From: Chelydra serpentina
Lineage: Eukaryota; Chordata; Testudines; Chelydridae
NCBI GenBank assembly: GCA_037349315.1
Contig: JBAIAC010000156.1
Span: 558,001 to 622,000, forward strand
Length of the DNA stretch: 64,000 bases
Reading direction: 5' to 3'
The notes under the pieces are model-generated. The model saw only the letters and a list, made by a program, of their open reading frames with translations, had not been told where the DNA came from and searched no databases. Both the position numbers and the translations under genes were made by a program. Positions 19,601 to 31,600 of the stretch are shown here, piece after piece. The stretch's first letter is position 1; the number at the start of each line of letters is the position of its first letter.

Positions 19601-22600
19601 TGGAGAGGGATCGGAGCAGTCAAGGGACAGGGAGCAGGGGGCGTTGGATGGGTCGGGGGTTCTTGGGGGGCTGTCAGGGGGTGGGGGTGTGGAGAGGGAT
19701 CGGAGCAGTCAGGGGACAGGGAGCAGGGGGTGGGGTGGATGGGTCAGGAGTTCTGGGGGTCCTGCCAGGGGACAGGGAGTGGTTGGATGGGGTGTGCGAG
19801 TCCCGGGGGTCTGTCTGGGAGCAAAGGTGTGGATAAGGATTGGGGCAGTCAGGGGACAGGTAAGGGGTAAGGTCCTAGGGGGGCAGTTAGGGTGGGGGGG
19901 GGGTCTCAGGCCGGGGCAGTCAGGGGACAAGGAACAGGGAGTCTTAGGTAGGGGGTGGTGTTCTGGGGGGCAGTTAGGGGCAGGGGTCCCAGGAGGGGGC
20001 AGTCAGGGGACAAGGAGCAGGGGGAAGTTGGGGGTTCTGAGGGGGACAGTCGGGGGTGGGAAGTGGGAGGGAGTGGATGGGGGTGGGGAGAGGGGAACCT
20101 GGTCTGGGGAGCAGCCTCTGGCTCAGGCTGGCTCCTGGGGTCTATAAAGGCTCATTGGGATTTCCCCTTCAATGAACCGATGTGCTGCGGCGGCGGGGGA
20201 GGGGTGGGGGGGGGGAAGGCACAAGGTGGAATTTTTGCCTAGGGCGCAAAATAGCCTTGCACCGGCCCTGGAGGTCCAGCAAACGATCCAGGACCTCCCC
20301 TTCGAGGGTTCGGCCCTCTTTTCCATCAAAATGGATGAGACTCCACAGTCTGAAGGACTCAAGTGCCACCCTTAGGTCTTTGGGGCTCCATACACCAGCC
20401 ACCCAGTGTAGGAATTTCTGGCCACAGCCTCCCTCCAGGTTCTACCAACCCCAGAACCACCAGGACGCTCCTCGTAGGAGGAATAGGAGCTGTAGAAGGA
20501 GGCAGCACCCCCCCTCGAGGCAGAGCTCGGGGCAGTGGAAGAGGTTCCTCAGGAGCAAAGGGACAAGGGCTTCTACTCCCAGTATTTCCTAATACCAAAA
20601 GCCAAGGGTGGCCTCGGACCTATCCTGGACCTGCGGGAGCTCAACAAGTTTGTCAAGAAACTCAGGTTCCGCATGGTCTCCTTGACCTTCATTATCCCCT
20701 CATTGGATTCAGGAGACTGGTACGCTGCCCTCGACTTGAAGGACGTGTATTTTCACATAGCAATAGTTCCACCTCACAGACGATACCTCAGATATGTGGT
20801 GAACTACAGCCACTATCGGTTTATTGTCCTCCCCTTTGGCCTGTCAGCAGCACCTTGAGTATTCACCAAGTGCATGGCAGTCACTGCGGCGTTCCTGCGC
20901 AAGCGGGAGATACAACTTTTCCCGTACCTCGATGATTGGCTGATGAAACGCCACTCCAGATCTCAAGAGGAAGAGCAGGTCGGCTTCATAAGAAGGACCG
21001 TTGTCAAACTTGGTCTCCTTCTCAACGAGGCCAAATTCACACTGTCCCCGGTGCAGAGGATAGTTTATAGGCGCAGTGCTAGACTCGACTCAAGCCAGGG
21101 CATACCTCCCGGAAGCCAGGTTTTGGTCTCTGGGAAACGTCATACAGGGCCTCAGACAGTTCCCCATGACCACATCAAGGAGCTGCCTGTAACTGCTGGG
21201 GCATATGGCCGCTTGTACCTACCTAGTACAGCATGCCAGACTCAGACTTCGCCTGCTCCAGGCATGGCTAGCATCGGTTTATCAACCAGCTCAAGACGCT
21301 TTGGACAGTATTTTAACCCTGCCTCACCCAATATTAGACTCCCTCCTGAGGTGGCTCGAGGGCAGGAGTGCCCTTCGCCAGCCCCCAGCCATTCGTTAGT
21401 GACAAATGCCTTGGATCTGGGATGGAGGCACATTTTGGAGATCTCAGGACAGAAGGTCTCTGGTCTCAGGCAGACCTAACTCAGCATATCAATGTCAGGG
21501 AACTGCGAGCGGTGCGCCTGGCGTGCCAGGTTTTCAGAGCCCACATATAAGGCAGATGTGTATCAATCCTTATGGACAACACCACAGCAATGTTTTATAT
21601 CAATAAACGGGGGTGCACGCTCCTCTCGCCTGTGCCAGGAAGCCCTCATGCTTTGGGACTTCTGTGTAGAGCACTCGATACACCTGCAGGCATCATTCCT
21701 CCCTGGAATACAGAACGAGCTAGCGGACAGTCTCAGCTGATTTTTTCACGGCCACAAGTGGTCCCTCTGGCCAGACGTAGTGAGCTCAATTTTCCATCTC
21801 TAGGGCTTTCCCCAAATAGACCTGTTCGCCATGCACAGCAACAGAAAGTGTCAGCTATTTTGCTCCTTCATGAATCACAACCCAGATTTCATCACAGATG
21901 CCTTTCTTCTTCCGTGGGGGGACCATCTACTTTACGCGTTCCCGCAAGTTCCATTGGTCCACAAGGTGCTCCTCAAGGTCCACAGGGACCGAGCCCAGGT
22001 CATATTGATAGCTCCGGCCTGGCCACGCCAGCACTGGTTCACATCGCTCCTGCAAATGTCCGTGGTGACTCCGGTCACCCTACCACTCGTCCCAGACCTA
22101 ATCACGCAGGATCACAGCCATCTCCGGCACCCTAACCCTGAGTCGCTCCACCTCACAGCATGGATGCTCCATGGCTAAACGCTGTGGAGCTGTCCTGTTC
22201 TGATCAAGTCAGACAAGTTCTAACGTACCTTGCCAAGTGGAAGAGATTCTCTCTCTCTGGTCGGAGCAGCGCCATCAGTCACTGACGTTCGCCCCATTTA
22301 TTTTGGACTACCTCCTCCATCTTAAACAACAGGATCTGTCTATGTCGTCAATAAGGGTCCACTTGGCCGCCATCTCCACCTTCCATCCGAACCAGTAGCG
22401 TAGCCAGGGGGAGCAGGGGGAGCGGCCGCTCCCCCTGTGAGCAGAAGCGGCGCCTGAAAAAGAAAGCAGAGCTAAAAAAAGTTGCCGCTTCTTTTTAAGC
22501 GCCGCTTCTTGCTCTCACCCCGCGGCGCTCCGGGTCTTCGGCGGCATTTCGGCGGCGGGTCCGCCGAAGTGCCGCCGAAGACTCGGAGCGCCGCCGGAGG

Positions 22601-25600
22601 CGCTGCCGGGTGAGTACAGGGGGAGCCTGGGGAGGAGCCTTTTTATAGCGCCGCTCCCCCTGTGCTCCGGACCTGCCTACGCTACTGATCCGAGCGCAGT
22701 CGGCCACTCAGTCTTTGCGAACCCTATGGTCAGCTGTTTCCTTAAAGGTCTCGACAGACTCTACCCACAAACGTGACAGCATATCCCAGTTTGGGATCTT
22801 AATCTGATCCTTTCCAGATTTATGGGTCCACCATTTGAGCCACTGCTTTATCTTGCTTCCTGCTTTATCTCTCATACAAGGTGGCTTTTCTGGTGGCGAT
22901 AACCTCAGCTAGGAGAGTGTTGGTGTTCAGGGCCCTTACATCTGAGACCCCTTACATGGTATTCCATAAGGACAAGATTGAGCTCAGGCCTCACCCGGCT
23001 TTTCTCCCTAAGGTTGTCTCCCAGTTTCACATCAACTAGGACATCTTCCTCCCAGTGTTCTATCCTAAGCTGCATTCATGTGGCAGGGTGCAAAGGCTTC
23101 ACTTATTGGATGTCCGCAGAGTACTGGCCTTCTATATAGAGAGAACTAAGCCTTTCCGAAAGTCCGTCCAGTTATTCGTAGCGGTGGCAGACAGGATGAA
23201 AGGTCTCCCCGTCTCATCCCAACGCATTTCGTCGTGGATCACGTTGTGACGGTGTCCCCAATGAAACTTTATGGGGAGATGCTTATAAATGTATATATGA
23301 TGTAACTGGAATATGTTTTATGCTACATGTGCCATGTAACATATCTCTGTAAAAGTTATGATCTACTGAATCTATTCCTCCTGTTTGTATGCGTGTATCA
23401 TTGTTGTAGTTGACGTTGTGAATATTGGTTTTATATTTGCTGGTTTTATACATAGCCTTTGTAAGAACCTGGGATCATGTCTTGAGAAAGGTATGTGCAT
23501 GTAAAGAGACCAATCAAGAAACCCTTACACAGACAATAGGAGGTGCAGACCCCAATCCACATCTGAGCTTGGCCAGGAATGCGACTGGCTGGACTGGTTA
23601 GGGTGCATGGACATGTGACTTGCCCATGTGATCCCAAAACTCCAGGGTAACATGATGCTACACAGGGAGTGGGGAAAAGTCTATTTAAACCCTTGGAAGA
23701 CCCCTCCATTTTGTCTTCAGCTGGCTAAAGAGAGAGGCTCTCCACCCCCCAAAGACATACCTGAAAGAGACTGAACAAAGGACAAAGACAATAGGAGTGT
23801 GAGCGATTGCTGGACCCAGGCTAGGAGTTCCACAGCCCGTAAAAGAAAGAGACTGAAACTGGTGAGGTTTTTATCTGTGTTGAGTTTGATTAGACATAGA
23901 TGTGCGTGTTTTATTTTATTTTACTTAGTAATTCACTTTGTTCTGTCTGTAACTACTTGGAATCACTTAAATCCTACTTTCTGTACTTATAAAAATCACT
24001 TTTTACTTATTAAGTTACCTGGAGTACGTGTTAGTATCTGGGGGGAGGGGGAGCAAACAGCTGTGCATATCTTTCTATCTTTGAAATAGAGGGCGAACTA
24101 TTTATGAGTTTACCCTGTATAAGCTTTATACAGGGTAAAACGGATTTATTCAGGGTTTGAACCCCATTGGGAGTTGGGCACCTGGGTGTCAAAGGAAGCA
24201 CTTCCTGAGCTGCTTCCAGGCCTACAGCTGTTAGGGGACGTGCTTTGGACCTGGGTCTGTGTTTGCAGCAGATCAGCGGTATCTGGCTGAAAACAGACAG
24301 GATTCTGGAGTCCCAAGCTGGAAAAGGCAGGAAAGCAGGGGGAGAAGTAGCCTTGGCACACCAGGTGGCAGCTCCAAGGGCGTTTCTGTGGTACCAACCC
24401 ATCACACACGTCATGAATTCGGGAGTGTTACAACCTGGTGAAGGTGCCCGCTCGGCCGATCACCGCACACTCCACCAGAGATCAGGCCTCCTCAACAGCT
24501 TTCCTGGCCCAGGTCCCCACACAGGAAATCTGCAGAGCGGCAACATAGTCCTCAATACACACTTTCACCATGCATTATGCGATCACTCAACAGGCCAAAG
24601 ACGACGCGGCCTTTGGGCGAGCCGTGCTCCAATCAGTAGATGACTCCGACCCCACCTCCTGGTCCTGAACTTTGGCTTGAGTCACCTGATTGGAATGGAC
24701 ATGAAAAAGCACTCGAAGAAGAAAAAATGGCTACTCACCTTCTCGTAACTGTTGGTCTTCAAGATGTGTTGTTCATGTGCATTCTAATACCCACCCTCCT
24801 ACCCCTCTGTCAGAGTCGCTGGCAAGAAGGAACTGAGGGGGTCGGGGGGGGGGGCGGCAGGGCCCTATATTGGGCACTACGAAGGCACGACTCCAGGGGA
24901 TGCCCCGGCCGACCCTACGAACGCTGCTAAGGGAAAAATCTTCCAGATGGCGTGCATGCGATGCGCCCACACCTGATTGGAATGGATATAAACAACACAT
25001 CTCGATCAGTTACGAGAAGGTGACTAACCGTTTTTTGGGGGGCCCTGTGTGCACTTTGGTAGTGGTTCTCAAACTTTTTTTTTTGCGGACCTCTTGATAA
25101 TTGCTGAGGGTCTCGGCAAACCACTTAATGATCTTGCAAATGTTGTTTGTACCATTAGATAACTATAGTAAATTGCTTTGGATAAAAGTGCTACATAAAA
25201 AATATATAATAATTAACGGTTTTTTGTTCTACAAATAAAAGCACACAACGTATTTTAATATCTGTAGTCTTACCTTTCTAATGTGATGGATGTGCCCTCT
25301 CTCCCCCACCGCGGCAGCCCCTGAGCTAGGGCTGGAAAGGAGAAGGGTCTCCCTTGCCGCGGCAGCCCCCGAGCTGGGCATGGGAAGGAGGAGTGTCTCT
25401 CCCTCTTTCCCCCACTGCAGCAGCCACGGAGCTGAGGCTGGGAAGGAGAGGGGTCTCTAACTGGCAGCCGCAACCCTAGGGCTGGGGAAAGTCACCTCTT
25501 TCTCTGGCCGCCACAGCCCTGCATATCCCAAATTCCCCCCACCCCCTCTTCTCACCCCACTTCCCCCTCTCACTTGCCCCTAACCCCCCCAAGGCTGCCA

Positions 25601-28600
25601 CCTCACCTTACATGTGCGTCTTCTCTTGGATCCAGGTACCTAATTAGTGGAGCCATGACTGTGTGGCTCCACTAATTAAGTGGGTGGCCCTTCATTCTCA
25701 CGTGTGCGGCTGCCCAGGCACACACCTTAGAGGGAACTGTCCGCGGACCACCTGAATGAAGCTCACGGACCACTGGTGGTGAAAGGACCATAGTTTGAGA
25801 ACTTCTGCACTATGGAAATGGTGGGGGAGTGTGTGACTGGGGGGGGTTGAGTCCTACCCCTAGGGAGTGGAAAGACCTAGGAGGGTATTGGAGAGTGATT
25901 CCACCCCACGGTTACCCCACATGGTGTCTCCTGTCCCATGGGGCTGGCCTGGCTCCTGGCTCTAGCCCATTGGCTCTCACCATAGCGCACCGGTGGGGGA
26001 GGCCTTTGTTCCCATCCTGGTCCTGGCGCCATCAGCTTGCCTGTCCCAGGATGGACTGTGATGGGCCAAATAAAATAATCTGGCAGCCTTTGTTCACCCC
26101 CCCCACCCCGCGTGGACAGGCAGCCCCTGAGATGGGGGCCCAGTGCAAAAGCACTGAGTACACGTGGGTTAAACCGGGCCTGCCCTCACCAGAACAGCAC
26201 TAGCATCACACTGGGGCATGAAGATCAGCACAGAGTTGGAAGAGAGCGCCCCCTACTGAGCCACCACCTTGCTAGCTGCAATGCAGCAGCACCATGCCGG
26301 GGCATTGGGGTCAGCGCTGACTTAAAGGGAAGAGCGTCCCCATCTGTATCGGTGTACAGCTAGGCACCCCGTTTCAGAAAAGGGGCAACAGCAATGTCTT
26401 TTAAGACAGAGGATTAGGCCGGGGGACACATCCACTTACAGCAATTTTCATTAGGGACAGGAGTGCATTATGCCCCGAACTTTTTGCCTACGTGTGTGTG
26501 TATATGATCTTTATCTGGTACGAAAAACTCGAGTTCAATCGTCCGTCACCCTTCCTACCGTTGTGACACACAGACAACTTGGCTGACATTTAGCAAAACT
26601 TTTTATTTCCCTCCAGGCCTACTTCCTTGTGAATTCACAACACCGTGGGTGATGTAATCAGTCAATTATTTCTCTGGGAAGACAGCAACCTTGCTTTAAC
26701 TCCATTGCCTGAGGGGGATTTTCCAGACAGCCTAAGTGATTTAGGGACAAAGTCAACTGGACTTGAAAGGGCTTGTCTCCATGAAGCGTTAGTTCACAGC
26801 AAACTGAGGTGTAAATCTAACCCCCGCTAGCCCACTACACACTAACTGTCTGTGTGGACACTGTTAACGTGTACTAAGAGTTCCTTAGTGCACTTTGTCT
26901 TACTCTCATTTCAAAGTGGGGTAGATCAAAGCACCCAAAGGACTTGTTAGTGCAGGGGCCACATAGACACTTCCTGTGCAGGATGCTGGGGTGGGGTAGC
27001 CTCACACCCCGGTTTGCTAGGAACTAAATATACATATAGACAAGCCCGAAGTAGACGTGCAACTCAGAATTTCCATTCTGCGGGAAATGCCCAAATGTGC
27101 TTTCGTCCTGAATTGCAATGGAAAGCTGAAAAGTCTCCAGACACAAATTTTCGGAAAAGTTGCGTGTATGAACTAGTGAAATGGACTTCCAGAAGCACTT
27201 TCTTTCAATATTCTCATTTGGACTTTCCCATTCAGCACTGGAACAGGTGACCTAGGCAGGTTGTGGAATCCCCAGGGTGGGAGGTTTGTACTCACAGGTT
27301 AGGCACACACCTGTCAGGGATGGCCCAGGTCAGGGGCTCTCACAACACAATTTTTGGTGGCCTCAGAGCGCAGCCACCAACTCTTTTCCTAAAAGACTTA
27401 ATTAAGTTTAGGAAAACGAAATAAATATGCACATATCCATATCCAAATCAATGTCATTTATTTATGGCGGGGTTTTTTTGCAGACTCAATAATAAAAACA
27501 ATGTACAGTTGTATTTTGGTGCCCTTGGCCTCTTCTGCCTCCCCCAGCCTCCCACCATTGCCTTTGGCCCCTGCTGCCTCCCCCTAGCCCCCACAGATCC
27601 CCCTGGCTCCCACTGCCTCCCCCATACTCCATAGATGCCCCTGGCTCCCACTGCCTTCCTCCAGGCTCCCCATCACCCCCTGGGGCCCTGCTACTTCCCC
27701 GCCATTGCCCTGAGCTCCCTTCCATGGCCTTGCACCCCAGGCTAACCCCGCTCCCTGCCTCTCAACCATGACGCCTGGTAAGGCCGGCCCTGCTGAAGCC
27801 CCACCGCCCTGGCCTGAAGCCCAAAGCCCCATGGCTGGACCGGGAGATGGGCGGGGAGGGGAGGGCACAAAACCCCTGGTGGCCACATATGAGAAACACT
27901 AGCCTAGATACACCTGACCCTGCCTCAGTGAGGACGGAGGGACTAGATCACCTCTGGAGGTCTCCTCACGCCCGACATTTCAATGATTTCATTATAGTAG
28001 TATTAATTAAAGTCAAAACAAAGTGTTTCCATCTTATTGAAACAAATAGTTTTTCTCATCGAAAAAGCCGACAAAATCGCCGTGTCCCAGCAGAACCTTT
28101 CGATTTTTGCCAAATCAGCATTTTCCCATGGAAACGCCCCCACCAGGCACCAGTTCTGCTTCTAAGCTCTTTGGCTACGTCTGCACAGCCGATGGCAGGT
28201 GTGATGCCCAGCTCGGGGAAACTTGCATGCGCTAGCTCGGCTCGAGCAGGTGCCAAAAACCAGCAGTGGCCGCAGTGGCCCGAGGGATGGCTCCGGCTAG
28301 CAGCCTGAGTCTGTAACTAGGAAGCTGGGTGAGATTGTTCTCAGGCGGCCAGTCCAAGCAGGGGCCCTGGCTGCCTTGGCCCCACTGCGATTTTTAGGCA
28401 CCAGCTCGATCAGAGCTAGCATCTGTGTGCCCTGGTCTACATTTAACATTTAGGTCAACCTAGTTACATTGCCCAGGGGTTTAAGGAGTGCTGTAGTTAA
28501 GCCAACCTAACGGCCGGTGTAGATGCGGCTAGGTTGATGGAGGAATGGATGGTACATTATCTGTGCTGACAGAAAAAACCCATTCATTGATGTAGGAAGC

Positions 28601-31600
28601 GTCTATGCTACTGTTGTACCCGTAGTGTAGACAATATGTCTAGCCATATTGGTAGTCACACCTCCCAGCAGCTGTGTAGACATACCCCTAGGGGCAGGAA
28701 CTGTCTCTTACTCTGTGTTTGTACTGTGCTTCAGTGTGTTGGGATTTCAAGATGCTGCTGTAAAGCAAATAATAAATTATAAACCGCGGTAACAAGCTTG
28801 GTATAAACCATCCCTGGGGATGTGGGAATCGCAGCCAGTGGGGTTTTAAATACTGACTGAATTAATCACATCAACCTTTTTGCCATTCGCAGCTACTCCC
28901 TGATCATGCCCAACGTCCTGCGGGTGAAGAGTGATGAGAAGGTCGTGGTGGAAGCCCATGGTCTCAATGCCCCAATCACGGTTACAGTCACCATGCTGGA
29001 CTTCCCACTTAAGAAACACATCTTATACCAGGTCCAAACCGACCTCAACCCTGCGAATGGGATGATGGGCACAGCCGTGATAAATGTGGGTAAAACCCCA
29101 GCCTCAGGTCATCCAGTGAAACAAAGGGAATCATTTTCAAGTGTCCCACTCATTTTAGAAGCCTCCAACATTTTGGTTCCCCAACTCTGCAATACCGAGA
29201 CATTCAGACTCTGTCCAGGTTGGATGTCGTTCTAAAAGAGACACTCTAGCCCAGCATGAATTTATGAGCTGGAATTGCTGGGTGAAAGTCTATGGCCTGT
29301 GTTATACATAAGGCCCTACCAAATTCACGGCCATGAAAAACGCATCACGGACCATGAAATCAAACCTCCTGTGTGAAATCTAGTTATTGGAGGGGAGGAG
29401 AAGGGGCAGGGCTGGGGCGCCCCAGCCGGGGGCTCCTACCATGCCCCTGGCTCCAGCTGTTAGTCCCTTTAGGGGTGGGGAGGGACAGGACTTCCTGTTA
29501 CCTTGCACAGCTGCTCTCTGCAGGAGATCAGACCCACCTCTGGGTACCTCCCCTGGCTGTAGGAAGCTCCAGGGCTGAACAGCAGCCCCAGACCTTCCTG
29601 TAGCCACAGGAGGTTGCCAGAGGTGGAGGTGGGTCTGATCTCCCCCGTGCTGCTGGGAGTCAGGGGAGGTACACAGAGGTGGGTCTGATTTCCCGCCGAG
29701 GGCCGTGCAGGGGAAAAGGAAGTCCTGTCCCTCCCCAGCCCAGCTGGGACTAGCAGCTAGTAGCCCCTGGCTGGGGCGCTCCCAGAAGCATGGGGGAGAT
29801 CAGATCCACCTCCACCTTTGGGAACCTCCTGTGGCTGCAGGAAGCTGAAGGCAGTGCAGAAGTGAGGATGGCAATCCTATGACCCCCCTACAACAGGTTT
29901 GTGAACCCCCCATGAATCCCTTTTGGGACAGGATCCTCACAGTTACAACACCCTGAAATTTCAGATGTGAACATCTGAGAACATGAAATTGACTAATTTT
30001 CAAATCCCAGGGCCATGAAATTGACCAGAATGGACTGAATTTGGTTGGGCCCTAGTTACACAGGAAGTCAGACTAGCTGATCATGTTGGTCCCTTCTGGC
30101 CGTAAGATCTATGAATCTATTAGTGATGGCGGACGTATAGCTAACTAGTCAGATAAGCACTGTAAGGCCTTGGCTACACTTACGAGTTACAGCGCAATAA
30201 AACTGCCGGCAGCGCTGTAACTCACTAACTGGCTACACTTGCAAGGCACGTGCAACGGTGTATCTCCTCAGATACAGCGCTGCATGTACTCCACCTCCCC
30301 GAGAGAAATAGCAACTGTTGCGAAGTGGGTGGAATGCTGGTCTTTCAGTGTAGCCGAGGAACTCCGCAGTTACTGATCTCCGGAAGCTGCTTTGTTTTGA
30401 AACGGCACTTCCGGGTTGGAGTTCAGAGCTCCGTCTGGAACTACTACAAACACAGCTTTACAAACACAGCTACTGTTTGCAGGCGGGGGGGGGGGGGGGG
30501 CTCCATTTGGAATGCCGGCAGCAAAGTTGCCTTGGACAGAAACGGGTGGGGTGGGGGGAGAGCTCCGTTTCCCCAAGTTCTCTTTTATCTGCTCTTTAAA
30601 AACAAACAAAGCCCCTGCTGTTTGCTTTCAGTGATTGAGAGAGAGGCAGGGGATGTGGAGGTGTGGAAATAATGAGCTGACACTCTGTGGAGATTCCAAA
30701 AACCCACTCTCTCTCCCAAAACGCTCCCTGTCAAAGTCCCCCTCACCCGCCCCCTCCATTTGAAAAGCACGTTGCAGCCACTTGAATGCCCATAACGCAC
30801 CGCTCCCAATACAGCTGCAAATGCCTCAAATGTAGCCACCTTACTGCGCTGGCAGCTGCCAGTGTGGACAGGCTGCAGCGCTTTCCCTACTCAGCTGTAT
30901 GAAGACGGGTTTAACTCACAGCGCTGTACAGCTGCAAGTGTAGCCAAGGCCTAAGGGTCTCTTGTTGGGGACCTAAAAACTGAGGTGCCCCAAATTAGGA
31001 GGTAGAAGAAAAAGTTAAGAAAAGGAATGGTGCAGTGGTTAGGCTGCTAACCTGGGACTCAGAAGAATTGGGTTTGATTTCCACTGTGACACAGACTCTT
31101 TCTAAGTCCTTAGATAAGTCACTTAGTTGCTCTGTGCCTCGGTTTTCCCATCTGTGAAATATAGATAATATCACTTCTTTATTTTGCAGGGTGGGAGGGA
31201 AGGGGACATGCTGTGAAGGGTACATGCATTAAAATTGAGGCATTTGGATAATAATATACTGATATGGTAATAGGGGCCACATAATAACTTAAAAAGATAA
31301 ACTGAATCATAGTGAGATCTAACATCAAAGCACATTGGACAGATATTAGTTCCGTTGCTTAATGCACGACTGGGAGATACTCAGGTACTGCGGTGGTGGG
31401 GGCGGCACAAGAATTTGTACTGAACAAAACATGCAAATGATGTGATTTTATTCATTTTTTGGCATTTTCCATTGCAAAAAAAAAAAAAAAAAAAAAAAAA
31501 GATGACAATGAAATGGTTCAAGTCACAAGAGTTTTGGTGAACACCTTGGTCTTAATTTCTGTTAACACGTCAAAGCCAATTATTTGTGTCTCAGCTGACT

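Larger units (their letters stand above)
21830..24660 (+). pseudogene. DIRS A post-RNase H region and tyrosine recombinase, interrupted
   Basis: The DIRS-typical block [14 protein letters not shown] lies at about 22,000. The recombinase follows in pieces: a [15 protein letters not shown] block near 22,350, an ITSARR-like catalytic arginine region near 22,905, and the end FTMHYAITQ (catalytic Tyr) near 24,570-24,595. A 295-bp hAT-like element (22,393) and a 1.16-kb LTR (23,245) interrupt it. Comparison with DIRS B confirms the block order. Confidence 0.75.
18123..25023 (+). mobile_element. DIRS-like retrotransposon A (5'-truncated, with nested insertions)
   Basis: The parts lie in DIRS order: gag-like remnant (18123-18390), reverse transcriptase and RNase H (20271-21745), and tyrosine recombinase (about 21830-24660, interrupted). 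The 3' terminal inverted repeat is at 24683-24725, followed by an inverted copy of the element's own 5' region. Four later insertions split it: hAT-like elements at 18391, 18728 and 22393, and an LTR at 23245. The 5' inverted repeat is missing, so the copy is truncated. Frames contain several stops and shifts. DIRS elements integrate through a tyrosine recombinase and make no target duplication; none is seen. It lies in C3 intron 1, in the sense orientation. Confidence 0.88.

Noticed and set aside
19330..20110. A CRISPR-like array
   Set aside because: The whole unit repeats, without unique spacers of constant length, and the sequence is vertebrate. It is a minisatellite.
18400..20160. Long GC-rich open frames on both strands
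   Set aside because: They overlap on both strands, are Gly/Arg/Pro-rich, and lie inside two hAT-like elements and a minisatellite. No family motif is present.
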